From: Chlorobiota bacterium
GTDB lineage: Bacteria > Bacteroidota > Ignavibacteria > OLB7
Length of the DNA stretch: 64,000 nt
Direction: 5' to 3'
Assembly (NCBI GenBank): GCA_028287785.1
Contig: JAQBOZ010000022.1
Span: 1-64,000 of the forward strand
Below are positions 28,671 to 37,923 of the stretch, in pieces; positions within the stretch are counted from its first letter, which is position 1, and every line of letters begins with the position of its first letter. The notes under the pieces were generated by a model. That model did not search any database, had not been told where the DNA came from, and was given only the letters and a program-made list of their open reading frames with translations. The translations under genes and the position numbers were made by a program.

Positions 28671-29365
28671 CAACAGTTCCTGGTTTCATTCTTTTCACGG
28701 ATCAGCATGAACCGGCCTGACGATTCACCAGCGAGAGGCATCCCCCCGTGCATGAGGTAATTGTATATCGATAGATCGAGGCGGCGGGAGGATGCCGTCT
28801 TTGCTGCGGGACCAGCGATCATGGTCGCCATGACGGGAAGCGATTTCCATCACGGAGAATCCGAATCCCGGCCGCCGGCCGAAGCTGACGACGGAAGGTT
28901 CGGGATATGACCATATCAACGGGTCGAATGCCTGATTCAATGGAATCATCGGAGATATTTCACATTCCACGCACACGATCCAGGCTGCAAACGAAGTGCG
29001 AACGGATCGGACAACGAGGAAAAATATTCCTGAAGCAACCGATATTGATCAACCACAATTATGCCGCTAACCTCTCCCACCGGGTTTCCGTCCGAATATC
29101 CCTGCCTGCCCCCTCTCCGCTCTCCATTGCAGGCCCGAACAGGCCAAAGCCGTGCCTGGCAAGCAAGCCACCTGATGAGCCCGCCCCTTTAGAACGGGAA
29201 CTTCGGAACTTCTCCTGAAATATCCTGCATGGCTTCCACTGATGCGCGGGCAAAAGCCGCAATGAGCGGCGGGACGGCGAATAAATTATTTTTATGGAAT
29301 TAATTGCTTGTCCGTTCTGTGGGAAAATGGTTATTTCGTGCCAGCGCAATTCAGCGCGACTCAAT
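28671..29365. other. Intergenic region, left part
   Basis: About 700 bases without a supportable gene. The right end (29275-29310, containing AATAAATTATTTTTATGG) is AT-rich and could hold a promoter for the structured leader that follows. Several open frames here are short and have no recognisable features. Confidence 0.3.
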
Positions 29366-29437
29366 TCAGGAGCACGTTAGATGTTAATCTCATTTATCCG
29401 AGTTATGAACTCGACCAATTCGCGGAGGCGCTCCTGA
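29366..29437 (+). promoter_or_regulatory. Possible leader mini-ORF with sequestered ribosome binding site
   Basis: A Shine-Dalgarno CAGGAG (29367-29372) lies 8 bases before an ATG at 29381 that opens an 18-codon ORF, MLISFIRVMNSTNSRRRS, ending at 29437. TCAGGAGC (29366-29373) is an exact reverse complement of GCTCCTGA (29430-29437), so the ribosome binding site can pair with the end of the mini-ORF. An inner CGAGTTATGAACTCG hairpin lies between them. Two terminators follow, then the ABC exporter genes. The base pairing is seen; an attenuator role is speculation. Confidence 0.35.
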
Positions 29438-29473
29438 CCTAGAGAGTTTATACGTTTCATACGATAGACGCCA

Positions 29474-29507
29474 GGCCGTGGACGCACTCCGATCCCACGG
29501 CTTTTTT
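29474..29507 (+). terminator. First tandem terminator upstream of the ABC exporter
   Basis: GCCGTGG (29475-29481) pairs with CCACGGC (29495-29501), with a 13-base loop, and runs into TTTTTT. It lies 37 bases after the mini-ORF stop. Confidence 0.75.
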
Positions 29508-29545
29508 CGTTGATGGACCTCCCGGTCCGTCCGAACTACCTCCGA

Positions 29546-29582
29546 AAAGCCGCGGGAAGCAATTCTCCAGCGGCTTTTTTCG
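29546..29582 (+). terminator. Second tandem terminator upstream of the ABC exporter
   Basis: AAGCCGC pairs with GCGGCTT, followed by TTTTCGTTTC. It lies about 100 bases before the exporter start codon. Two terminators in a row without a gene between them suggest either a small RNA or an attenuated leader. Confidence 0.7.
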
Positions 29583-29685
29583 TTTCAGCGAACGCCGCCG
29601 CCGGACCAATTCCCGACGAAACAATTTTCATTCACGCTACCATGCGGCGCCGCCCACGACGCTGGCGCCCGGGGAAAACAGCACC

Positions 29686-31434
29686 ATGAACGATCAATTG
29701 AAACGCTACGGGAGGCTTCTCGTCGCGTACCTGAAACCGCAACGTCGAAGAGCCCGGCTGCTCGCGATCGTCCTTCTGGGAAGCATCGTGCTGCAGCTTA
29801 TCAACCCACAGATTCTCCGCCATTTCATCGACTCGGTGATGAACGGCGGAACACTTGAAAGCCTTATCACCACGGCCATCCTCTTCCTGGTGGCCGGCCT
29901 GGCGAACAACGCGCTTTCGATTTACGCGACATATCTGGGATCGGATGTCGGCTGGACCGCCACAAACCTTCTTCGGAAGGATCTGGCGACGCACTGCCTG
30001 AGCCTAGACATGCCGTTCCACAACAACCGCACGCCGGGGGAGCTTATCGAGCGGATCGATGGCGATATCACGGCCATGTCCAATTTCTTCTCGCAGTTCG
30101 TGGTCAGGATTCTCGGCGGCGCGGTCCTCCTGACCGGTACGCTTATCCTCCTCTTCGCGGAGGACTGGCGCGTCGGGACGGTGCTGGCGCTCTTTGTGGT
30201 GATCACCTTTATCGTCCTCAACAGATTCCAGCAGGTCGCGATTCCCGCCACCACCGCCGAACGCGAGGCGGTGGCGGAGTTCTACGGCTTTCTGGAGGAA
30301 CGGCTGGCCGGCGTGGATGATATCCGCGCAAACGGCGCAGGCCCGTTCGTGATGCGCCGCCTCTACGAGATCGGCCGCCAGCTCTTTATCCTCGGCCGGA
30401 AGGCGCAGATGATGCGGACAATCCTCTGGGTGATCATCATCGGCTTCTTCTCGCTGGGGGAGGTCGCGGCGCTCGGCATGGGGGTCTATCTCTTCAAGGC
30501 CGGCGCAATCACGCTCGGCACGGTCTATCTCTTCTTCCAGTACACGGAGGTCCTCCAGGGGCCGCTCGAACAGATTTCGCTGGAGATCCAGGACTTGCAG
30601 AAGGCCGGCGCCAGCATCGCCCGCGTGGAGGAACTGCTCCGGGAGAAACGGACGATGGTCGATGGCGATGAGCTGCTGCCGGAGCATGGCGCCCTTTCGG
30701 TGACGTTCGATCATGTGATGTTCGGCTATGCCGATGGCGTGCCGGTGCTGAACGATCTATCGTTCGAGCTGAAACCGGATACGGTGCTTGGGCTGCTGGG
30801 ACGGACCGGCAGCGGGAAATCATCGCTCACGCGGCTTCTCTTCAGGCTCTACGATCCGCTGTCGGGATCGCTGAAGATCGGTGGCGTCGATACGCGCGCC
30901 GCCGATCCGCGACAGCTCCGGCGTCGCGTGGCGATGGTGACGCAGGAGGTGCAGTTGTTCCACGCCACGGTGAGGGACAACCTGACGTTTTTCGACACGA
31001 GCATCCCGGATGTGAAGATCATCCAGGTGATCAGGGATCTGGGGATGGACGGCTGGTACGAATCGCTGCCGAACGGGCTGGATTCCGAGCTGCGCGCCGG
31101 CGGCGGCGGGCTTTCCGCGGGCGAGGCGCAGTTGCTGGCGTTTACGCGGGTATTTCTGAAGGACCCCGGTCTGGTGATCCTCGATGAGCCGTCATCGCGC
31201 ATGGACATGGCAACCGAGGCGATGCTGGAGCGGGCGATGGCGAAGCTGATGAAGGGGCGCACGGTGATCATCATCGCCCACCGGCTTTCCACGGTGGCGC
31301 GCGCCGATGAGATCATGGTGCTGGAACATGGGCGCATCCGCGAGCATGGACGGCGGGAGACGCTGGAGCGGGATACATCCTCCCACTTCCATCACCTGCT
31401 GCAAACCGGACTTGAGAAGGAGATCATGTCATGA
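29686..31434 (+). CDS. ABC exporter half-transporter, subunit 1 (heterodimeric type)
   Basis: 582 residues: six predicted transmembrane helices in residues 20-290, then the nucleotide-binding domain. Walker A is GRTGSGKS (372-379), the Q-loop [10 protein letters not shown], the signature LSAGE (476-480, deviating from LSGGQ) and Walker B VILDEPSS (Asp500, catalytic Glu501), with the switch His in [16 protein letters not shown]. Such proteins pump lipids, drugs or peptides out of the cytoplasm. Its stop codon overlaps the start of subunit 2 by four bases (ATGA), so the two are translationally coupled. The non-canonical signature here and the altered Walker B in subunit 2 would meet at the same composite site in a heterodimer. 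Confidence 0.92.
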   Translation: MNDQLKRYGRLLVAYLKPQRRRARLLAIVLLGSIVLQLINPQILRHFIDSVMNGGTLESLITTAILFLVAGLANNALSIYATYLGSDVGWTATNLLRKDLATHCLSLDMPFHNNRTPGELIERIDGDITAMSNFFSQFVVRILGGAVLLTGTLILLFAEDWRVGTVLALFVVITFIVLNRFQQVAIPATTAEREAVAEFYGFLEERLAGVDDIRANGAGPFVMRRLYEIGRQLFILGRKAQMMRTILWVIIIGFFSLGEVAALGMGVYLFKAGAITLGTVYLFFQYTEVLQGPLEQISLEIQDLQKAGASIARVEELLREKRTMVDGDELLPEHGALSVTFDHVMFGYADGVPVLNDLSFELKPDTVLGLLGRTGSGKSSLTRLLFRLYDPLSGSLKIGGVDTRAADPRQLRRRVAMVTQEVQLFHATVRDNLTFFDTSIPDVKIIQVIRDLGMDGWYESLPNGLDSELRAGGGGLSAGEAQLLAFTRVFLKDPGLVILDEPSSRMDMATEAMLERAMAKLMKGRTVIIIAHRLSTVARADEIMVLEHGRIREHGRRETLERDTSSHFHHLLQTGLEKEIMS

Positions 31435-33191
31435 AAACATTGAGACTGGTCTGGCGGATCATCCGCTACAAGCCCGGAGCGTTCCTGGCGAACTGCATCA
31501 TATGGACGGTCTCCCTCTGCATTCCGCTGATGGTGGGGCTTCTTACCCGCGCCGTGTTCGATGATCTGAGCGGCCATGCAACGGTTGGCCTCAATGCCTG
31601 GACCGCGCTCGGCTTCCTGGTGCTGGTCACGATGACGCGCGTCGGCGTCTTCACCGGCGGCCGATGGGTGGCGATCTCCTACTGGTTCACGATCATGGCG
31701 CTCCTCAGGCGGAATCTGCTGGCGTGGATCGTCGAGGGGCCGGGATCGCGGACGCTCCCCGATTCGCCGGGGGAAACGGTCAACCGCTTCCGCGATGACG
31801 TGGAGGATGTGATGGAGTACATCGACAACTGGATCGATCTGGCCGGCTGCATCCTCTACACGACCATCGCGCTGACGATCCTCTTCAGGATCGATCCGAT
31901 GGTGACGTTTATCGTTCTCCTCCCGCTTGTCGGGATCGTGATCTTCACGCAGAAGATGGGGTCGCGCATCAGGAAATACCGTCGCGCGCGGCGGGAATCG
32001 ACCGGACGGGTAACGTCGTTCATCGGCGAGATATTCGGGTCGGTGCAGGCGGTGAAGATCGCCTCGGCGGAGCGCGAGGTGGTGGATCACTTCGCGTCGC
32101 TGAACGAGGCCAGGCGCGTGGCGGCGGTGAAGGATGGCCTGTTCAAGGATATCCAGGAGTCGGTCAACACGAGCATGGTGAACATCGGCATCGGGATCAT
32201 CCTGCTGCTGGCCGCCCGGCGGATGAGCAGCGGCGCGTTCTCGATCGGCGACTTCGCCATCTTCGTCCTCTACATTCAGCGTATCACCTTCCGGATGCTC
32301 TTCTTCGGGCAGATGCTGGCGCAGCACAAACGCGCAGGCGTATCGTTCGAGCGGATGCTGGAGCTGGTGGCCGGCGCGCCGGAGGAGACGCTGACGGCTG
32401 GGCACGATCTCTACTTCAGCGGCGCGTTCCCCGATGTCTCGCTGAACGGACGGCAGAGCATCGCGCCGCTGGCGAACCTGGAGGCGCGCGGCCTCGGCTA
32501 TACGCATCCCTCCACCGGGCGGGGAATCAGCGGGATCGATCTGCGGCTGGAACGGGGATCGTTCACGGTGATCACCGGCAGGATAGGCTCGGGGAAGACC
32601 ACGCTGCTGCGGACGCTGCTTGGGCTTCTGCCGGGGGAAAGCGGCGTGATCTACTGGAACGGCGAGCCGGTGGATGACCCGGCATCGTTCCTGATCCCGC
32701 CGCGCGCCGCCTATACCGCGCAGGTGCCGCGGCTCTTCAGCGACACGCTCCGGAACAACATTCTGCTGGGGCAGCCGGAACGCAACGGCGATCTCCGCAA
32801 CGCGCTCCGGCTGGCGGTGATGGACGCCGATATCGCCACGCTCGACGGCGGGCTTGAAACCATGGTCGGGCCGCGCGGCGTAAAGCTCTCCGGCGGCCAG
32901 GTTCAGCGGAGCGCGGCGGCACGCATGTTCGCCCGCGATGCCGAGCTGCTGGTGTTCGATGACCTCTCCAGCGCGCTGGACGTGGAAACAGAGCAGACGC
33001 TCTGGACACAGCTCTTCGCGCAACGCGAGGTGACGTGCCTGGTGGCATCGCACAGGCGCGCGGCACTCTACCGCGCCGATCAGATCATTCTGCTGAAAGA
33101 GGGAAGGATCGAGGCGGTTGGCGGTCTGGATGATCTTCTGGAAACGTCGGAGGAGATGCGGCGACTCTGGAACGGAGAGATCGAGGAATAA
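31431..33191 (+). CDS. ABC exporter half-transporter, subunit 2 (heterodimeric type)
   Basis: 586 residues, transmembrane part about 20-300. Walker A is GRIGSGKT (383-390), the Q-loop [10 protein letters not shown] and the signature LSGGQ (486-490, canonical). Walker B reads [12 protein letters not shown], where the catalytic Glu is replaced by Asp511, and the switch His is in [15 protein letters not shown]. The substitution is the hallmark of the 'degenerate' site half in heterodimeric exporters such as TM287/288 or LmrCD. The 4-base overlap with subunit 1 fixes the ATG at 31431. The substrate is unknown. A strong palindromic hairpin follows 19 bases after the stop. Confidence 0.92.
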   Translation: MKTLRLVWRIIRYKPGAFLANCIIWTVSLCIPLMVGLLTRAVFDDLSGHATVGLNAWTALGFLVLVTMTRVGVFTGGRWVAISYWFTIMALLRRNLLAWIVEGPGSRTLPDSPGETVNRFRDDVEDVMEYIDNWIDLAGCILYTTIALTILFRIDPMVTFIVLLPLVGIVIFTQKMGSRIRKYRRARRESTGRVTSFIGEIFGSVQAVKIASAEREVVDHFASLNEARRVAAVKDGLFKDIQESVNTSMVNIGIGIILLLAARRMSSGAFSIGDFAIFVLYIQRITFRMLFFGQMLAQHKRAGVSFERMLELVAGAPEETLTAGHDLYFSGAFPDVSLNGRQSIAPLANLEARGLGYTHPSTGRGISGIDLRLERGSFTVITGRIGSGKTTLLRTLLGLLPGESGVIYWNGEPVDDPASFLIPPRAAYTAQVPRLFSDTLRNNILLGQPERNGDLRNALRLAVMDADIATLDGGLETMVGPRGVKLSGGQVQRSAAARMFARDAELLVFDDLSSALDVETEQTLWTQLFAQREVTCLVASHRRAALYRADQIILLKEGRIEAVGGLDDLLETSEEMRRLWNGEIEE

Positions 33192-33209
33192 ACGTGCGAT
33201 GCATTTGAC

Positions 33210-33248
33210 GGACGGACGTTCATCATTTATTCAGATGAACGTCCGTCC
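33210..33248 (+). repeat. Long hairpin after the exporter operon
   Basis: GGACGGACGTTCATC (33210-33224) is a perfect inverted repeat of GATGAACGTCCGTCC (33234-33248) with a 9-base AT-rich loop. It may stop transcription from both sides in this convergent gap, although no T-tract follows directly. It is followed by a short CTGT repeat (33280-33291). Confidence 0.7.
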
Positions 33249-33292
33249 ATGTATCTATTTGACTGTGCTGTTTATTTGTCTGTCTGTCTGTC

Positions 33293-33409
33293 GGGGGACG
33301 TTTCAAACGTCCCCCGCATTTGCGTTTGGCATTTGCGTTTGGGGACGTTTCAAACGTCCCCCGCATTTGCGTTTGGCATTTGCATTTGGGGACGTTTCAA
33401 ACGTCCCCC
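33293..33409. repeat. Three-copy palindrome array
   Basis: The palindrome GGGGACGTTTCAAACGTCCC occurs three times (33293-33315, 33341-33362, 33388-33409). The copies are separated by nearly identical 25-base spacers built from GCATTTGCGTTTG twice. Period is about 47 bases. The last copy overlaps the 3' end of the DUF1573-like gene on the minus strand. Because the spacers are the same, this is a tandem repeat of a hairpin unit and not a CRISPR array. Confidence 0.9.
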
Positions 33410-34122
33410 GACCACGCCAGCCGAAGATCGTATTCCGTCCTGCTGATGACATGCAGTCGCGTCGCCACGGCATGGCGTCCCGCTCCCGGCGCAAGATTCA
33501 CGTCGCCGATCAGGAGCATATCCTCATACGGCTTCAGCGTGATGGGCGCGGTCATATTGAACGCAATCTGGATCTGATCGGAGAAGATATTCTCGGGGGG
33601 GGCGATTGTGATCGGGTCCTGCCCGGTGTTGGTCACCTTTACCGTCCAGGTGCAGTGGTGCGTGACCGTATCGCACTCGATCTTCCGGTCGGTAAATTCA
33701 GCGTCGCGGTAGATATCGACTTCCACGGGGATCTGGATCTGCGGCCGCTCGGGATCGTTGGAGTTGACCCAGACGGTCATCAGCCGCCGTCCCGGATTTC
33801 CATCTTTCATGTCAAGCGCCACGGCAACGCGGGCCGTATCCCCCTTTTTCAGCGTCATCCTGTCCACCGTGCCGGTCATGCAGTCGCAGCTCGACTTGAA
33901 ATCGAGATCGCGCAGCGGCTCATCCCCGGCGTTTACCACCACCAGCGTATCGCGAAGCACTCCCGGCGTCGTCTTCCCGAAATCGATGGCATCCCGCGTC
34001 AGGAAGATGATCTTCGGTGGCCCTGTATCCCCCGGCGCGGCGGACACGAGGAATGATGCCGGCAGCGCGCAGAGAAGAGCGATGCGTGCATACCGGATAA
34101 CAGGCGCGGTTGATCGACTCAT
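33397..34122 (-). CDS. Secreted DUF1573-like protein
   Basis: 241 residues with a signal peptide (hydrophobic IALLCALPASFLVSAA). The mature region reads AIDFGKTTPGVLRDTLVVVNAGDEPL then SSCDCMTGTVDRMTLKKGDTARVAV. This is the pattern of DUF1573/ASPM-SPD-2-Hydin Ig-like domains ('F.fG.v..g......f.i.N.G..pL.i....sCgCt'). A second similar beta-domain fills the C-terminal half. Such domains are common in exported Bacteroidota proteins and probably bind other surface components. The last codons (SGDV) and stop lie within the third palindrome of the repeat array, so the C-terminus was probably altered when the array was inserted. It is the last gene of a short minus-strand run of secreted proteins. 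Confidence 0.75.
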   Translation of the reverse strand: MSRSTAPVIRYARIALLCALPASFLVSAAPGDTGPPKIIFLTRDAIDFGKTTPGVLRDTLVVVNAGDEPLRDLDFKSSCDCMTGTVDRMTLKKGDTARVAVALDMKDGNPGRRLMTVWVNSNDPERPQIQIPVEVDIYRDAEFTDRKIECDTVTHHCTWTVKVTNTGQDPITIAPPENIFSDQIQIAFNMTAPITLKPYEDMLLIGDVNLAPGAGRHAVATRLHVISRTEYDLRLAWSGDV

Positions 34123-34155
34123 GGGCTGATTGAACGTGTGATTATGATACCCCGT

Positions 34156-35595
34156 TCATCTTCTGACGACGAAGACGGCGGAGGATTCTCCGATCCGCGC
34201 AAGATATACTCCGTTCGGCAGCCGCGCCACGTCTATCGTGGTCCTGTCGTCGGAAACATTCCCGCTGTAGACCTGATGCCCGTACACGTCATCGATCTCG
34301 ATGCCCCCATGAAGCCCCGTCGATTCGATGGTCACGGTGGTGGACGCGGGGTTCGGGGAGATCCGAAGCGCCGACTGAGCCCGTTCCCCGGCAAGCGGCG
34401 GGGCCGACGCGACAGCGGAGCTCAACGGGATATCGGCGCGGACTTCCAGATATTTCCTCGTCCCGGGGATATCGATCTTCTCATGAATAGGCCCGTAGCC
34501 GGTGGCGGTGCCGTAGACATCGATCGACGACGACTCCCCCGCGTTGATCACAAGCGAATATTCGCCGGTGGCGGAATTGGTGGCCGCGCCGGAGATCACG
34601 CGACCGCTGGCGGAATCGACGAAGACGAGATCGGCGGGGATGCTGGCGCCGCTGGAGCGCTCGAACACGCGACCGGAGATCATCACGGTGGTGAGCGGCG
34701 GAGGGAGAAGCGCCATACAGATATCCAGGCGCATGTAGGCGGCATCGATCGTCCGCTCGGCGGAGAAATAGAGGATATCGCCGGAGGCCGGCAGCGTGAT
34801 AAATCGCTCATCCTTCGCAGTGTTGATCTTCCCCCCCAGATTTTCCGGCGTCCCCCACGATCCATCCTGGTTCCGCCTGGAGACGTAGAAATCGAGCCCC
34901 CCGAAGCCCCCCGGCCTGGCCGATGAAAAGTAGAGCGCCCCGCCCCCCGGCAGGATAAACGGGCTGTCCTCCCGATACGGGCTGTTGATCGTGGGGCCGA
35001 GGTTCCTCGGCGGCGACCATATCCCCGCGGCATCGCGGGTAGCGTAGTAGATATCGGCGTCGCCATCGCCGCCAATCGCTCCGGAGCGATTGGAGAGGAA
35101 GAAGATGGTCCGGCCATCGGAGGAGATCGATGGCTGGGAATCCCAGTAGATGGAGTTCAACTCCTTCAGGTCCCGCACCACGTTCCATGTGGTTCCGTCG
35201 AGACGCGCCTCGTAGATATCGCAGTCCCCCAGCCCGTCGGGACGGTTGCAGCCGGTGAAGTACATCGTCTGGCCGTCCGAGGAGATCGAAGCGACCCCTT
35301 CGTTGAGCTCGGTATTGATCGGGGGGCCGAGATTCACGGGAGGAGTAAAAACCGAGTCGAGGCGATTGGCTTTCGTCGTCACCCAGAAATCGTGCCCGCC
35401 GAAGCCCCCCGGCCGATTGGAGACGAAATAGAGCGTTCGCCCATCCCCCGTTACCGTCGGGGCGTACTCCAGGTCCGGGGTGTTGATGCCGAGGCGGATC
35501 ACCGTGGTATCCTGGGCATGGAGGCGCGCGGCGGAAATCGCCAGCAATATCCACGCGGAACAGAGAAGAAATCGATAAGAAATGAACGTGTTCAT
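34156..35595 (-). CDS. Secreted PD40 beta-propeller protein with T9SS sorting domain
   Basis: 479 residues with a signal peptide (LLCSAWILLAISAARLHAQ). Five or so WD40-like PD40 repeats follow: YAPTVTGDGRTLYFVSNRPGG, GVASISSDGQTMYFTGCN, SQPSISSDGRTIFFLSNRSG, DSPFILPGGGALYFSSARPGG and ERFITLPASGDILYFSAER. These are the 'P..spDG..lyF.S.R.GG' blades also found in TolB and OmpA-linked T9SS proteins. A carboxypeptidase-regulatory-like beta domain (ISGRVFERSSGASIPADLVFVD) follows. The C-terminal T9SS tail starts LRISPNPASTTVTIES and ends SSAVFVVRR. It should be surface-exposed. The gene upstream is a frameshifted paralogue. Confidence 0.88.
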   Translation of the reverse strand: MNTFISYRFLLCSAWILLAISAARLHAQDTTVIRLGINTPDLEYAPTVTGDGRTLYFVSNRPGGFGGHDFWVTTKANRLDSVFTPPVNLGPPINTELNEGVASISSDGQTMYFTGCNRPDGLGDCDIYEARLDGTTWNVVRDLKELNSIYWDSQPSISSDGRTIFFLSNRSGAIGGDGDADIYYATRDAAGIWSPPRNLGPTINSPYREDSPFILPGGGALYFSSARPGGFGGLDFYVSRRNQDGSWGTPENLGGKINTAKDERFITLPASGDILYFSAERTIDAAYMRLDICMALLPPPLTTVMISGRVFERSSGASIPADLVFVDSASGRVISGAATNSATGEYSLVINAGESSSIDVYGTATGYGPIHEKIDIPGTRKYLEVRADIPLSSAVASAPPLAGERAQSALRISPNPASTTVTIESTGLHGGIEIDDVYGHQVYSGNVSDDRTTIDVARLPNGVYLARIGESSAVFVVRR

Positions 35596-35642
35596 AACGT
35601 GCCTGATATTATAATCATATACCTATGTATCGGGGCATCCCT

Positions 35643-37084
35643 TTACTTTCTGACGACGAAGGCGGAGAGAACATCACCCACGCGCGCCAGATAAGCCCCG
35701 GCATCCAGCGCGGAAATGTCCAGCACTGCGTGGTCGGCGCTGAAATCGGCGAACGCCATCTCCTCGCCACGGCTGTTCTCGATCACCAGATGCTTCTTCC
35801 CGGATTCGTATTTCCCGGACGAACAATCCACGATCAGCGTGTGCGCCCCAGGGTTCGCAACCAGACGCACATCAGGCAGCAGGCCGCTCTCATCCTCGCT
35901 CCCCAGCGCGAAATCGGCGCGCGTGGCGGCCTGCGGCATCGACGGCGAAAGCGCCAGAGCGCGGCGGATCGGCCCGAAATCATCCACGGCGCCGTAGAGA
36001 ACGGCCGGCGTGGCATGATGGAGTTTCACATCGATTGAATATCCTCCCGCCGAATCGCTCACCGCGCCGCCGATCGCATGGCCGGTCACGGAGTCCACAG
36101 GATCAGCCCCGCGGGGAGGGCGCCGCCGGATGGACGATCGTACACCCGACCCGCGACATGCAGCGTAACGCCGGTCGGCGGAAGCAGCGCCATATAGAGC
36201 GCGATCTTCTGCCTGCCGCTGCCGGCGCGAGCCGAGGAGAAATAGATGACATCGGCGGATGGGGCCATCGTGATAAAGCGTTCGTCCTGCGACGAGTTAA
36301 GGGGGGCGCCGAGATTACGGGGCTCCCCCCAGCTTCCATCGGGATTCCGCCTGGAGACGTAGAAATCCAATCCCCCCATCCCTCCCCGCCGGTCGGAGGA
36401 GAAATAGAGGGAGCTGTCCGGCGCGATATACGGCGCGTCCTCCCTGGCCGGCGTGGTGATCGGCGGCGGCATCCGCTGGGGGTCGGCCCACGTCCCATCA
36501 TCCCGCCTGGTGGAGAAATAGATATCAGGGTCCTCGCCGCCGGTCAGCCCGCCCCGGTTGGAGGTGAAGTAGATGGTGTTGCCATCCGCCGAGATGCTCG
36601 GCTGCGCGTCCCAGTACAGCGTGTTCAACTCCATCACATTGCGCGCCGGCGACCACTCATCCCCATCAAGATGCGATTCGTAGATATCGCAGTCCCCCTT
36701 TCCATCAAGGCGGTTGCAGCCGGAGAAATAGATGGTCCTCCCGTCGCCGGTGATCGAGACGGCCCCTTCGCTCATGCGGGCGTTGATGTGGGAACCAAGG
36801 TTGAAGCAATGGGTAAAGACCGTATCGCGCGGGCTGGCTTTGGTCGCCCCCCAGAGATCGTGCGCTCCCATCCCTCCCCGCCGGTCGGAGACGAAATAGA
36901 GCGTGAGGCCATCGCCGGTAATGGAGGGAGCGTAGGTGTAGGCGGCAAGCGGATCGTTGATATTCTCCGCCAGCCTGATGATGACCGTATCCTGCGCGTG
37001 AAGCGCGCCGCACGCGGCAAGGCAGAATATCAGGATGGAGCGGGCGAGGAGCGGAGAAATTCGGCGCATCGGGGTCATGAGCAT
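35643..37084 (-). pseudogene. Frameshifted PD40/T9SS protein, paralogue of the neighbouring gene
   Basis: The frame starting at 37084 encodes a signal peptide and PD40 blades (YAPSITGDGLTLYFVSDRRGG, SQPSISADGNTIYFTSNRGG-like) and ends at 36086 as LPAGLILWTP. The continuation is in another frame from about 36098 to 35643 (VDSVTGHAIGGAVSDSAGGY, then a T9SS tail ending SAFVVRK). Aligning with the paralogue (ADLVFVDSASG) shows that one G is missing near 36097: CTG-ATC-CTG-TGG instead of CTG-ATC-CTG-GTG-GAC. Restoring it gives one reading frame of about 480 residues. Either a real inactivating mutation or a base-calling error; the sequence cannot say. Without the tail the product could not use the T9SS. 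Confidence 0.82.
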
Positions 37085-37209
37085 GGAGATTGAACCGGAT
37101 GGAGAAGCAAAAAGGATTGCGATCGAGACAGGAGAGAAAGATGCCCACCCACAACCGGGATCTCCGGCACATCGCGCGATTATCTGACGGATTGACGGCC
37201 ATGATCCTT

Positions 37210-37235
37210 ACGCCCCCCGGCAAGGCGCCGGGGAT
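37210..37235 (-). repeat. Hairpin after the radical SAM/ABC operon
   Basis: CCCCGGC and GCCGGGG pair around AAGGC, about 40 bases after the last gene of the seven-gene minus-strand operon. There is no T-tract, so a terminator role is uncertain. Confidence 0.35.
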
Positions 37236-37269
37236 ACTCCGGGCGCCGGCGCCCTTCCAGACATTCATC

Positions 37270-37923
37270 TCACCCGAAGCGATCGATCCCGAACGCATCA
37301 GCATCCACCGTCATGGTTCCCGGCTCCGGCCGGACACCGCAGAGCCAGGCCGTGAGGTTGTCGCAGAAATTATCGAGATGGGTGATCTGCCCCACTCCAT
37401 GCTCGACGATCGGATCGAGCGTGGTGGCGAGAAGCGTTCCCCCGTAACGGGTCGTCTGCCAGGTGATGATCTCCCCGTCGCCGTTGCGCTGAAGCACATC
37501 CGCCCCCTCCGGCACCCGCGTGTAGACGCCGTGCGTATGCCAGCAGGCATGGCGTGGAGCCAGCCCCTGAAAAAGAGGGTGCGCGTAATCGGTATCGGCC
37601 ACCGGCGGGTTGTTCGGCTCGGTCACCCACCACCAGTTGTTCACCGGACGGTCACTCCATTGCGCGTCGATCCATGCCGGAGAGCTGTCTCCTTCCACGA
37701 AGACCTTCCCTCCGGCGGCGAGAAATTCGTAGATGATATCCCGCCGCCGGGCAATCGCCTCATGGTTTGACTGGAATGGGATGGCAAGCGCGTCGAGAGA
37801 GGCTATCGACTCCCGCGTCAGATCGTGAATGTAGATCAGCCTGTAAAGCCCGCGATACTTCGGCGCGGTCGCAAATGCGTAGTGCGACCAGACGCCGTTA
37901 AAGAGTAGCCCGATTCCGCTCAT
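37270..37923 (-). CDS. ThuA/class I amidotransferase-like protein 2
   Basis: 217 residues, cytosolic. The order of strands and helices (RLIYIHDL, SLDALAIPFQSN, IIYEFLAAGGKVFVEGD, then ADTDYAHPLFQGL and TTRYGGTLLATTLDPIVEHG) is that of ThuA-like and glutamine amidotransferase-like flavodoxin folds. 'FLAAGGKVFVEGD' is where an amidotransferase would have its Gly-Cys-Gly nucleophile elbow, and no Cys is present, so hydrolysis by the usual route is unlikely. A Trp-rich NNWWWV and a CWHTHG follow. It overlaps the preceding gene by 26 bases and is the last gene of the operon. It is weakly similar in plan to that preceding gene, perhaps forming a heteromer. Function unknown. Confidence 0.6.
   Translation of the reverse strand: MSGIGLLFNGVWSHYAFATAPKYRGLYRLIYIHDLTRESIASLDALAIPFQSNHEAIARRRDIIYEFLAAGGKVFVEGDSSPAWIDAQWSDRPVNNWWWVTEPNNPPVADTDYAHPLFQGLAPRHACWHTHGVYTRVPEGADVLQRNGDGEIITWQTTRYGGTLLATTLDPIVEHGVGQITHLDNFCDNLTAWLCGVRPEPGTMTVDADAFGIDRFG

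Noticed and set aside
33293-33409. Possible CRISPR array (three 23-base repeats with spacers)
   Set aside because: Spacers are nearly identical and internally repetitive, repeats are full palindromes and no cas genes are near.
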